64,000 nt of DNA from Chrysaora quinquecirrha (taxonomy: Eukaryota; Cnidaria; Scyphozoa; Semaeostomeae; Pelagiidae): NCBI GenBank assembly GCA_014526335.1, contig JACTAT010000042.1:941541-1005540 (forward strand), given 5' to 3'. How positions within the stretch are numbered: the first letter of the stretch is position 1; each line of letters begins with the position of its first letter. The notes under the pieces were generated by a model. That model worked only from the letters and a program-made list of their open reading frames with translations. It was not told the DNA's origin and ran no database searches. Below are positions 12,490 through 23,053 of this stretch, in pieces. A program made the position numbers and the translations under genes.

Positions 12490-15400
12490 CCACATTTCTT
12501 ATCGACTCTTGTCGTTGGGAAAATCATGCGACGTCCAATAGGCCAACTGCCTGTTGACTCTTGTTGTTGGGAAATTTTGTCGGCGTCCATTAGGCCACAT
12601 TTCTTATCGACTCTTGTCGTTGGGAAAATCATACGACGTCCAATTGGCCAACTGCCTGTTGACTCTTGTTGTGGGGAAGTTTTGTCAGCGTCCATTAGGC
12701 ACATTTCTTATCAACTATTGTCATTGGGAAAATCATGCGAAGTCCAAGTGGCCAACTGCCTATTGACTCTTGTTGTGGGGAAATTTTGTCGACGTCCATT
12801 AGGCACATTTCTGATCAAATCTTGTCGTTGGAAAAATCATGCGACGTCCAATAGGCCAACTGCCTATTGACTCTTGTTGTGGGGAAATTTTGTCGACGTC
12901 CATTAGGCGCATTTCTTATCGACTCTTGTCGTTGGGAAAATCATGCGACGTCCAATAGGCCAACTGCCTGTTGACTTTTGTTGTGGGGAAATTTTGTCGG
13001 CGTCCATTAGGCCACATTTCTTATCGACTCTTGTCGTTGGGAAAATCATACGACGTCCAATAAGCCAACTGCCTGTTGACTCTTGTTGTGGGGAAATTTT
13101 GTCAACGTCCATTAGGCTCAATTCTTTTCGACTCTTGTCGTTGAAAAAATCATGCGACGTCCAATGGGCCAACTGCCTGTTGACTCTTGTTGTGGGGAAA
13201 TTTTGTAAACGTCCATTACGCACAATTCTTATCGACTCTTGTCGTTGGAAAAATCATGCGACGTCCAATAGGCCAACTGCCTGTTGACTCTTGTTGTGGG
13301 GAAATTTTGTAAACGTCCATTACGCACAATTCTTATCGACTATTGTCGTTGGGAAAATCATGCAACGTCCAAGAGGCAAACTGTTTGTTGACTCTTGTTG
13401 TTGGGAAATTTTGTCGGCGTCCATTAGGCCACATTTCTTATCGACTTTTGTCGTTGGGAAAATCATACGACGTCCAATTGGCGAACTGCCTGTTGACTCT
13501 TGTTGTGGGGAAGTTTTGTCAGCGTCCATTAGGCACATTTCTTATCAACTATTGTCATTGGGAAAATCATGCGAAGTCCAAGAGGCCAACTGCCTATTGA
13601 CTCTTGCTGTGGGGAAATTTTGTCGACGTCCATTAGGCACATTTCTGATCAAATCTTGTCGTTGGAAAAATCATGCGACGTCCAATAGGCCAACTGCCTG
13701 TTGACTCTTGTTGTGGGGAAATTTTGTAAACGTCCATTACGCACAATTCTTATCGACTCTTGTCGTTGGAAAATCATGCGACGTCCAATAGGCCAACTGC
13801 GTGTTGGTTGACTCTTGTTGAGGGAAATTTTGTCGACGTCGATTATTCACATTTCTTAACGACTCTTGTCGTTGGGAAAATCATGCGACGTCCAATGGGC
13901 CAACTGCCTGTTGACTCTTGTTGTGGGGAAATTTTGTAAACGTCCATTACGCACAATTCTTATCGACTCTTGTCGTTGGAAAAATCATGCGACGTCCAAT
14001 AGGCCAACTGCGTATTGACTCTTGTTGAGGGGAAATTTTGTCGACATCGATTAGGCACATTTCTTAACGACTCTTGTCGTTGGGAAAATCATGGGACGTC
14101 CAATAGGCCAACTGCCTGTTGACTCTTGTTGTGGGGAAATTTTGTAAACGTCCATTACGCACAATTCTTATCGACTCTTGTCGTTGGAAAAATCATGCGA
14201 CGTCCAATAGGCCAACTGCCTGTTGACTCTTGTTGTGGGGAAATTTTGTAAACGTCCATTACGCACAATTCTTATCGACTATTGTCGTTGGGAAAATCAT
14301 GCAACGTCCAAGAGGCAAACTGTTTGTTGACTCTTGTTGTTGGGAAATTTTGTCGGCGTCCATTAGGCCACATTTCTTATCGACTCTTGTCGTTGGGAAA
14401 ATCATACGACGTCCAATTGGCCAACTGCCTGTTGACTCTTGTTGTGGGGAAGTTTTGTCAGCGTCCATTAGGCACATTTCTTATCAACTATTGTCATTGG
14501 GAAAATCATGCGAAGTCCAAGAGGCCAACTGCCTATTGACTCTTGTTGTGGGGAAATTTTGTCGACGTCCATTAGGCACATTTCTGATCAAATCTTGTCG
14601 TTGGAAAAATCATGCGACGTCCAAAAGGCCAACTGCCCATTGACTCTTGTTGTGGGGAAATTTTGTCGACGTCCATTAGGCACATTTCTTATCGACTCTT
14701 GTCGTTGGGAAAATCATGCGACGTCCAATAGGCCAATTGCCTGTTGACTCTTGTTGTGGAGAAACTTTGTCGACGTCCATTAGGCACATTTCTGATCAAC
14801 TCTTGTCGTTGGAAAAATCATGCGACGTCCAATAGGCCAACTGCCTGTTGACTCTTGTTGAGGGGAAATTTTGTCGACGTCGATTAGGCCACATTTCTTA
14901 TCGACTCTTGTCGTTGGGAAAATCATGCGACGTCCAATAGGCCAACTGCCTGTTGACTCTTGTTGTTGGGAAATTTTGTCGGCGTCCATTAGGCCACATT
15001 TCTTATCGACTCTTGTCGTTGGGAAAATCATACGACGTCCAATTGGCCAACTGCCTGTTGACTCTTGTTGTGGGGAAGTTTTGTCAGCGTCCATTAGGCA
15101 CATTTCTTATCAACTATTGTCATTGGGAAAATCATGCGAAGTCCAAGTGGCCAACTGCCTATTGACTCTTGTTGTGGGGAAATTTTGTCGACGTCCATTA
15201 GGCACATTTCTGATCAAATCTTGTCGTTGGAAAATCATGCGACGTCCAATAGGCCAACTGCCTATTGACTCTTGTTGTGGGGAAATTTTGTCGACGTCCA
15301 TTAGGCGCATTTCTTATCGACTCTTGTCGTTGGGAAAATCATGCGACGTCCAATAGGCCAACTGCCTGTTGACTTTTGTTGTGGGGAAATTTTGTCGGCG

Positions 15401-17270
15401 TCCATTAGGCCACATTTCTTATCGACTCTTGTCGTTGGGAAAATCATACGACGTCCAATAAGCCAACTGCCTGTTGACTCTTGTTGTGGGGAAATTTTGT
15501 CAACGTCCATTAGGCTCAATTCTTTTCGACTCTTGTCGTTGAAAAATCATGCGACGTCCAATGGGCCAACTGCCTGTTGACTCTTGTTGTGGGGAAATTT
15601 TGTAAACGTCCATTACGCACAATTCTTATCGACTCTTGTCGTTGGAAAAATCATGCGACGTCCAATAGGCCAACTGCCTGTTGACTCTTGTTGTGGGGAA
15701 ATTTTGTAAACGTCCATTACGCACAATTCTTATCGACTATTGTCGTTGGGAAAATCATGCAACGTCCAAGAGGCAAACTGTTTGTTGACTCTTGTTGTTG
15801 GGAAATTTTGTCGGCGTCCATTAGGCCACATTTCTTATCGACTTTTGTCGTTGGGAAAATCATACGACGTCCAATTGGCGAACTGCCTGTTGACTCTTGT
15901 TGTGGGGAAGTTTTGTCAGCGTCCATTAGGCACATTTCTTATCAACTATTGTCATTGGGAAAATCATGCGAAGTCCAAGAGGCCAACTGCCTATTGACTC
16001 TTGCTGTGGGGAAATTTTGTCGACGTCCATTAGGCACATTTCTGATCAAATCTTGTCGTTGGAAAAATCATGCGACGTCCAATAGGCCAACTGCCTGTTG
16101 ACTCTTGTTGTGGGGAAATTTTGTAAACGTCCATTACGCACAATTCTTATCGACTCTTGTCGTTGGAAAAATCATGCGACGTCCAATAGGCCAACTGCGT
16201 GTTGGTTGACTCTTGTTGAGGGGAAATTTTGTCGACGTCGATTATTCACATTTCTTAACGACTCTTGTCGTTGGGAAAATCATGCGACGTCCAATGGGCC
16301 AACTGCCTGTTGACTCTTGTTGTGGGGAAATTTTGTAAACGTCCATTACGCACAATTCTTATCGACTCTTGTCGTTGGAAAAATCATGCGACGTCCAATA
16401 GGCCAACTGCGTATTGACTCTTGTTGAGGGGAAATTTTGTCGACATCGATTAGGCACATTTCTTAACGACTCTTGTCGTTGGGAAAATCATGGGACGTCC
16501 AATAGGCCAACTGCCTGTTGACTCTTGTTGTGGGGAAATTTTGTAAACGTCCATTACGCACAATTCTTATCGACTCTTGTCGTTGGAAAAATCATGCGAC
16601 GTCCAATAGGCCAACTGCCTGTTGACTCTTGTTGTGGGGAAATTTTGTAAACGTCCATTACGCACAATTCTTATCGACTATTGTCGTTGGGAAAATCATG
16701 CAACGTCCAAGAGGCAAACTGTTTGTTGACTCTTGTTGTTGGGAAATTTTGTCGGCGTCCATTAGGCCACATTTCTTATCGACTCTTGTCGTTGGGAAAA
16801 TCATACGACGTCCAATTGGCCAACTGCCTGTTGACTCTTGTTGTGGGGAAGTTTTGTCAGCGTCCATTAGGCACATTTCTTATCAACTATTGTCATTGGG
16901 AAAATCATGCGAAGTCCAAGAGGCCAACTGCCTATTGACTCTTGTTGTGGGGAAATTTTGTCGACGTCCATTAGGCACATTTCTGATCAAATCTTGTCGT
17001 TGGAAAAATCATGCGACGTCCAAAAGGCCAACTGCCCATTGACTCTTGTTGTGGGGAAATTTTGTCGACGTCCATTAGGCACATTTCTTATCGACTCTTG
17101 TCGTTGGGAAAATCATGCGACGTCCAATAGGCCAATTGCCTGTTGACTCTTGTTGTGGAGAAACTTTGTCGACGTCCATTAGGCACATTTCTGATCAACT
17201 CTTGTCGTTGGAAAAATCATGCGACGTCCAATAGGCCAACTGCCTGTTGACTCTTGTTGTTGGGAAATTT
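12490..17270. repeat. Satellite A higher-order duplication, 2,399-bp spacing (second pair)
   Basis: About 12490-14888 is followed directly by a near copy at about 14889-17270, again with a 2,399-bp offset. Both contain the rare unit with the 5-base addition GTGTTGGTTGACTC (13801 and 16200), the GTAAACGTCCATTACGCAC units and the GGGACGTCC variant. The offset slips to 2,398 and 2,397 and back because of single-base changes in runs of A or G. That the first pair uses the same spacing suggests one higher-order unit of about 23 monomers. Confidence 0.8.
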
Positions 17271-17643
17271 TGTCGGCGTCCATTAGGCCACATTTCTTAT
17301 CGAATCTTGTCGTTGGGAAAATCATACGACGTCCAATTGGCCAACTGCCTGTTGACTCTTGTTGTGGGGAAGTTTTGTCAGCGTCCATTAGGCACATTTC
17401 TTATCAACTATTGTCATTGGGAAAATCATGCGAAGTGCAAGAGGCCAACTGCCTATTGACTCTTGTTGTTGGGAAATTTTGTCGACGTCCATTAGGCACA
17501 TTTCTGATCAAATCTTGTCGTTGGAAAAATCATGCGACGTCCAATAGGCCAACTGCCAATTGACTCTTGTTGTGGGGAAATTTTGTCGACGTCCATTAGG
17601 CACATTTTATATCGACTCTTGTCGTTGGGAAAATCATGCGACG

Positions 17644-19740
17644 TCCAATAGGCAACCTGTCTATTGACTCTTGTTGTGGGGAAATATTGACGGCTTCCAT
17701 TAGGCACATTTCTTATCAACTATATTTATTGCGAAAATCATGCGACGTCCAATAGGCCAACTGCCTGTTGAATCTTGCTGTTGGAAAATTTTATTGGCGT
17801 CCATTAGGCACATGGCTTATCAACTCCTGTCATTTGGAAAATCATGCGATGTCCAAAAGGCAAACTGCCTGTTGACTCTTGCTGAGGAGAAATGTTGTCG
17901 GCGTCTATTATAAGCACATTTCTTATCAACTCTTGTCGTTGGGAAAATCATGCAACGTCCAATAGGCAAACTGCCTGTTGACTCTTGTTGTTGGGAAATT
18001 TTGTCGGCGTCCATTGAGCCACATTTCTTTCGACTTTTGTCGTTGGGAAAATCATGCGACGTCCAATAGGCCAACTGCCTGTTGACTCTTGTTGTGGGGA
18101 AATTTTGTCGACGTCCATTAGGCACATTTCTTTTCAGTTCTTGTCGTTGGGAAAATCATGCGACGTCCAATAGGAAAACTGCCTGTTGACTCTCGCTGTG
18201 GGGAAATTTTTTCGGCGTCCATTAGGCACATTTCCTATCAACTCTTATTGTTGGGAAAATCATGCGACGTCCAATAGGCAAACTGCTTCTTGACTCTTGT
18301 TGTGGGGAAATTTTGTCGACGTCCATTAGGCACATTTCTTAACGACTATTGTCGTTGGGAAAATCACGCAACGTCCAATTGGCCAACTGCCTATTGACTC
18401 TTGTTGTGGGAAAATTTTGTCGACGTTCATTAGGCACATTTGTTATCAATTCTTGTCGTTGGGAAAATCATGCGACGTCCAATAGGCCAACTGCCTGTTG
18501 ACTCTTGTTGTGGGGAAATTTTGTCGACGTCCATTAGGCACATTTCTTTTCAGTTCTTGTCGTTGGGAAAATCATGCGACGTCCAATAGGCAAACTGCCT
18601 GTTGACTCTCGCTGTGGGGAAATTTTGTCGGCGTCCATTAGGCACATTTCCTATCAACTCTTATTGTTGGGAAAATCATGCGACGTCCAATAGGCAAACT
18701 GCTTCTTGACTCTTGTTGTGGGGAAATTTTGTCCACGTCCATTAGGCACATTTCTTAACGACTATTGTCGTTGGGAAAATCACGCAACGTCCAATTGGCC
18801 AACTGCCTATTGACTCTTGTTGTGGGAAAATTTTGTCGACGTTCATTAGGCACATTTGTTATCAATTCTTGTCGTTGGGAAAATCATGCGACGTCCAATA
18901 GGCCAACTGCCTGTTGACTCTTGTTGTGGGGAAATTTTGTCGACGTCCATTAGGCACATTTCTTTTCAGTTCTTGTCGTTGGGAAAATCATGCGACGTCC
19001 AATAGGCAAACTGCCTGTTGACTCTCGCTGTGGGGAAATTTTGTCGGCGTCCATTAGGCACATTTCCTATCAACTCTTATTGTTGGGAAAATCATGCGAC
19101 GTCCAATAGGCAAAATGCTTCTTGACTCTTGTTGTGGGGAAATTTTGTCGACGTCCATTAGGCACATTTCTTAACGACTATTGTCGTTGGGAAAATCACG
19201 CAACGTCCAATTGGCCAACTGCCTATTGACTCTTGTTGTGGGAAAATTTTGTCGACGTCCATTTGGCACATTTGTTATCAATTCTTGTCGTTGGGAAAAT
19301 CATGCGACGTCCAATAGGCAAACTGCCTTTTGACTCTTGTTGTGGGGAAACTTTGTCGACGTCCATTAGGCCACATTTCTTATCGACTCTTGTCGTTGGG
19401 AAAATCATGCAACATCCAATAGGCCAACTGCCTGTTGACTCTTGTTGTGGGGAAATTTTGTCGACGTCCATTAGGCACATTTCTTTTCAGTTCTTGTCGT
19501 TGGGAAAATCATGCGACGTCCAATAGGCAAACTGCCTGTTGACTCTCGCTGTGGGGAAATTTTGTCGGCGTCCATTAGGCACATTTCCTATCAACTCTTA
19601 TTGTTGGGAAAATCATGCGACGTCCAATAGGCAAACTGCTTCTTGACTCTTGTTGTGGGGAAATTTTGTCCACGTCCATTAGGCACATTTCTTAACGACT
19701 ATTGTCGTTGGGAAAATCATGCGACGTCCAATTGGCCAAT
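17644..19740. repeat. Satellite A block repeating earlier blocks with a deletion
   Basis: 17644-17997 repeats 7110-7463 (offset 10,534), including the rare units with CAACTATATTTATTGCG and CTTGCTGAGGAGAAATG. It then jumps to the equivalent of about 8092 (CATTGAGCCACATTTC) and continues with units matching 8100-8900 and 11200-11860. The right part of the array is therefore a copied and shortened version of the left boundary of the 2.4-kb higher-order region. Confidence 0.7.
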
Positions 19741-20240
19741 TGCCTATTGACTCTTGTTGTGGGGAAATTTTGTCGACGTCGATTAGGCACATTTCTTAAC
19801 GACTCTTGTCGTTGGGAAAATCATGCAACATCTAATAGGCCAACTGCCTGTTGACTCTTAATGTGGGGAAATTTTGTCGACGTCCATTAGGCCACATTTC
19901 TTATCGACTCTTGTCGTTGGGAAAATCATGCAACATCCAATAGGCCAACTGCTTGTTGACTCTTGTTGTGGGGAATTTTTGTCAACGTCCATTAGGCACA
20001 TTTCTTATCAATTCTTGTCGTTGGGAAAATCATGCGACCTCCAATAGGCAAACTGCCTGTTGACTCTCGATATGGGGGAAATTTTGTCGGCGTCCATTAG
20101 GCACGTTTCCTATCAACTCTTATTGTTGGGAAAATCATGCAACGTCCAATAGGCAAACTGCTTGTTGACTCTTGTCGTGGGGAAATTTTGTCGACGTCCA
20201 TTAGGCACACTTCTTAACGACTCTTGTCGTTGGGAAAATC

Positions 20241-20865
20241 ATTATCAATCATTATTATCAAAGACCGTTCAGCTCTTATAACATATATTCCAACCCAATG
20301 ATTTCTGCTACGTCCCGTGCGCTAGTTAGTGTTTGCTATGGGGCCCCAGCTTTGTAAAGTGGCTTTAGGCATCAGCGTTTAGCATTGCTCTATTATCAAA
20401 GACCGTTCCGCTCTTATAACACATATTTCAACCCAATAATTTCTGCTAAATCCCGTGCGCTAGTTAGTGTTTGCTATGAGGGCCAAGCTTTGTAAAGTGG
20501 CTTTGAGCATAAGCGCTAAGCATAGCTCTTTTATCAAAGACCGTTCCGCTCTTATAACAGATATTTCAACCCAATGACTTCTGCTACGTCCCGTGCGGTA
20601 GTTAGTGTTTGCTATGGGGGCGAAGCTTTGTAAAGTGGCTTTGAGCGTAACCGCTTACCATAGCTCTATTATCAATGACCTTTCAGCTCTTATAACATAT
20701 ATTTCAACCCAATGATTTCTGCTACGTCTCGTGCGCTAGTTAAGTGTTTGCTATGGGTGCCCAGCTTTGTAAAATGGCTTTGAGCGTAACCGCTTACCAT
20801 AGCTCTATTATCAATGACCTTTCAGCTCTTATAACATATATTTCAACCCAATGATTTCTGCTAGG
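20241..20865. repeat. Satellite B, left segment (138/139-bp unit)
   Basis: This is the first appearance of a second, unrelated satellite. Landmarks in order are ATTATCAAAGACC, GCTCTTATAACATATATTTC, CAACCCAATGATTTCTGC, TACGTCCCGTGCGCTAGTTA, GTGTTTGCTATGGGGGC, AGCTTTGTAAAGTGGCTTTG and AGCGCTTAGCATAGCTCT. About 4.5 units precede the copia element and are more divergent than the main array. The junction with satellite A is abrupt and shares the bases AT between ...GGGAAAATCAT and ATTATC. Confidence 0.95.
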
Positions 20866-21172
20866 TATTGGATATTTATGAGCGATTGCGTCATCGTTAC
20901 GAAAATAGATAACTCTGATTGGACTCTAATTGCTGAACTCAAATTGCTAGCTGACCAATTAGGTTTACTTGAAACTGACAGATCGCGTATGATTTACGAT
21001 GTTGTTTACGCGAAGTTTAGAGCTGTGTCGCAGCAAGTTTTTCAGTCGCTTTTCGTTAAATTAGACTTGTAGTGAGTGATATTCTTTGATTATTCTAAAA
21101 GCTTTATCGCACACGAGTTTATCTCTGCGTGAAAACTCATAATAACTAACAGGTTATTAAATAACTTTAACA
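20866..21172 (+). repeat. 5' LTR of the copia element
   Basis: A 307-bp direct repeat of 25353-25659. It begins TATTGGATATT and ends AACTTTAACA, so the termini are TA...CA rather than the usual TG...CA. The left end is fixed by the polypurine tract before the 3' copy and the right end by the primer-binding site after this copy. The short open frames inside it are not genes. Confidence 0.95.
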
Positions 21173-21186
21173 GGTTATGGGCCCAG
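21173..21186 (+). other. Primer-binding site matching initiator tRNA-Met anticodon arm
   Basis: GGTTATGGGCCCAG directly follows the 5' LTR. Its complement, CTGGGCCCATAACC, is the anticodon stem-loop of eukaryotic initiator tRNA-Met (CAT anticodon), not the 3' end of a tRNA. Drosophila copia and relatives are known to prime from such an internal half-tRNA, so the same mechanism is expected here. Confidence 0.85.
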
Positions 21187-21262
21187 GGCCGATAAGCATT
21201 TAGAATAGTTGGTCGACTTTTGAAAGTCAAGATTTGTGTTCGAATTCAACTCGGTGTTCAGA

Positions 21263-23053
21263 ATGGCAACGTCGTCGTCAACTGAAGATTTGGCATCTCT
21301 GCGGATCGACAAATTTAAGGGTGAAAATTTTCATTTATGGAAATTTAAAATGCAGATGGTGCTAGAAGATAAAGATCTCTGGTCGATTGTTTCTGGAGAT
21401 GAGGTGGAACCCACAGGAGAAGGGACCACAGAGACTCAAGTTCAGAAATTTAGAAAGCGAGCCAGAAAAGCGATGGCTACAATTTGTTTATCACTCGGAG
21501 ACGAACAGTTGTCGATAGTCCGCTCATCGTCAACGGCTAAAGAAGCCTGGAATAAGTTAGAGAGTCACTATCAGGTGAAATCCCTGGCTAATAAACTATT
21601 TCTTCGCAAGAAATATTTCACTACGTCGATGACCGAGGCTGATTCTATGACTGAACACATAAACAAAATGAAATCGCTCGCAGGACAGTTAGAAGACGTG
21701 GGAGCAAAGGTCACTGAGGATGATCAGGTCGAAACTCTACTATGTAGTCTCCCAGATTCATACAGTAACTTGATTGTGGCACTAGAGTCCCGTGCAGACG
21801 ATTTGAATATGGAATTTGTGATTGCACGATTGCTACACGAAGAAAGCAAACGCCACGAGGGCATAGTAAAAAGCTCAGCATCAGAAAGCACAGAAAAAGC
21901 CATGATTTTGTCGAAAGGACATTTACCTTCTCGTGATAAGTTTGATAAGTCTGTCAAACCAAAGAAAAGAGGCAAATGTTTTAACTGTGGACTTCAGGGA
22001 CATTGGGCTAAGGATTGTAGGAAACCGAAGAAAACCAAACCAATTCAGAAGAAACCAGATTATGCTAATGCTTCGTCGTGTCTATCAGGTGAAGATGAAA
22101 GTAACCATACTTTGTTCTGGATGGCAAATAACGCAAACAGGAATTCGCAGTGGTACATTGACTCAGGTGCTTCGCAGCACATGTCCAATGACAAAAAGGG
22201 TATGCAAAATTATGAAGAATTCCCCTCACCAGAAACTATTAAATTGGGAGATAATCGACAAGTTAAAGCATACGGAAAAGGAAATATCTGGATTAAAATA
22301 AAAACTGAATCAGTTTACAAACCTGCAGAATTGGTCAACGTTCTCTACGTTCCAGCCTTAGCGAAGAATCTCTTTTCTGTCAGCGCCGTTATAAAAAGAG
22401 GAATGACAATGACATTTGAAAAGGAAAAATGTCTCATTCTGGATGATACAGGAATGATTCTCGGTTCAGGAAAACTCGATGGAAAGCTGTTCATTCTTAA
22501 TGCTTGTGAATTGAATAAAGCAAACCACGAAGCTGACATTGCTGTTAAAGAGTTATCAGAAGAGCTTTGGCATAAGAGATATGGTCATCTGAATGTAAAT
22601 AATCTACGAATCTTACAAAATAATAATCTCGTTGAAGGACTGAAATTTAAAGCTGCTGAAAATGATCAAACAGATTTGTGCGAAGCTTGTATCAAAGGAA
22701 AACAAACAAGGAAATCTTTTCCAAAACAGCAAGCAACAAGAGCAGCAGATATACTGGAGATAATTCACTCCGATGTTTGTGGTCCAATGCAGACTGAGAG
22801 TCTTGGGGGCAACAGATATTTTGTAACATTCATAGACGACAAATCAAGATACACAGCAGTATATTTTATGAAAACTAAAAACCAGGTCTTTGAGAAATTC
22901 AAAGAGTATGAAGCTATGGTTACTAATGTAACTGGAAATACTATAAAGATTTTGCGCTCCGATAATGGCGGAGAGTACACTGCCAAAGTTTTTGATAACT
23001 ATCTCAAAAATAAGGGCATAACAAAGGCAATTTTCCGTACCCAGAACACCTGA
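21263..23053 (+). CDS. gag-pol: copia Gag, protease and first part of integrase (frameshifted)
   Basis: The first ATG in a good position is 21263 (MATSSSTEDL); the open frame extends 27 bases upstream only through a GTG. Counting from that GTG (21236), the order is: copia-type Gag from about residue 10 to 240; CCHC zinc knuckle CFNCGLQGHWAKDC at 248-261; aspartic protease with DSGA at 309-312; integrase HHCC zinc site with His446, His451, Cys482 and Cys485; and integrase catalytic Asp513 (HSDV) and Asp576 (RSDNGGEY). The frame ends at a TGA at 23051, just before the third catalytic residue. The cause is a one-base shift near 23024-23028, since the next frame continues the integrase without loss. 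Gag packages element RNA, the protease matures the polyprotein and integrase inserts the cDNA. Either a real mutation or a sequencing error could explain the break. Confidence 0.9.
   Translation: MATSSSTEDLASLRIDKFKGENFHLWKFKMQMVLEDKDLWSIVSGDEVEPTGEGTTETQVQKFRKRARKAMATICLSLGDEQLSIVRSSSTAKEAWNKLESHYQVKSLANKLFLRKKYFTTSMTEADSMTEHINKMKSLAGQLEDVGAKVTEDDQVETLLCSLPDSYSNLIVALESRADDLNMEFVIARLLHEESKRHEGIVKSSASESTEKAMILSKGHLPSRDKFDKSVKPKKRGKCFNCGLQGHWAKDCRKPKKTKPIQKKPDYANASSCLSGEDESNHTLFWMANNANRNSQWYIDSGASQHMSNDKKGMQNYEEFPSPETIKLGDNRQVKAYGKGNIWIKIKTESVYKPAELVNVLYVPALAKNLFSVSAVIKRGMTMTFEKEKCLILDDTGMILGSGKLDGKLFILNACELNKANHEADIAVKELSEELWHKRYGHLNVNNLRILQNNNLVEGLKFKAAENDQTDLCEACIKGKQTRKSFPKQQATRAADILEIIHSDVCGPMQTESLGGNRYFVTFIDDKSRYTAVYFMKTKNQVFEKFKEYEAMVTNVTGNTIKILRSDNGGEYTAKVFDNYLKNKGITKAIFRTQNT

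Larger units (their letters stand above)
1..20240. repeat. Satellite A: 104-bp tandem repeat array (about 193 units)
   Basis: A continuous head-to-tail array with a 104-bp period: the landmarks GACTCTTGTTGTGGGGAAAT, GTCCATTAGGCACATTTC, GTTGGGAAAATCATGCGACG and CCAATAGGCCAACTGCC recur in this order. The unit splits into two 52-bp halves that align with each other, since both start GACTCTTGT, carry a GGGAAA run about 15 bases on and then G(A/G)CGTCCA(T/A)TAGGC. Units before about 7.1 kb are more varied (GAGGCAACCTGCC, TTCTTATAAACTC types); later units are more uniform (GGCCAACTGCC). Because 104 is not a multiple of 3 and stops are sparse, many 60-160 codon open frames occur on both strands. They change frame with each unit and are not genes. 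The left edge lies outside the window. A pericentromeric or subtelomeric location is possible but not shown. Confidence 0.97.

Noticed and set aside
14..19526. Many 60-160 codon open frames on both strands of satellite A (for example 14871-15356)
   Set aside because: They repeat every 104 bp or multiples, change frame with each unit, occur equally on both strands and show no domain; they reflect a stop-poor repeat.
1..20240. CENP-B-box-like string TCGTTGGGAAA in each satellite A unit
   Set aside because: It lacks the essential CGGG end and the TTCG start of the CENP-B box core; the resemblance is too weak to call.
20851..21072. Open frames covering the copia LTRs (also 25292-25507)
   Set aside because: They lie in both LTRs, are interrupted by an indel between copies and match no protein; they are LTR sequence.
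21236..21262. Start of copia Gag at 21236
   Set aside because: This codon is GTG; the ATG at 21263 opens a typical copia Gag N-terminus.
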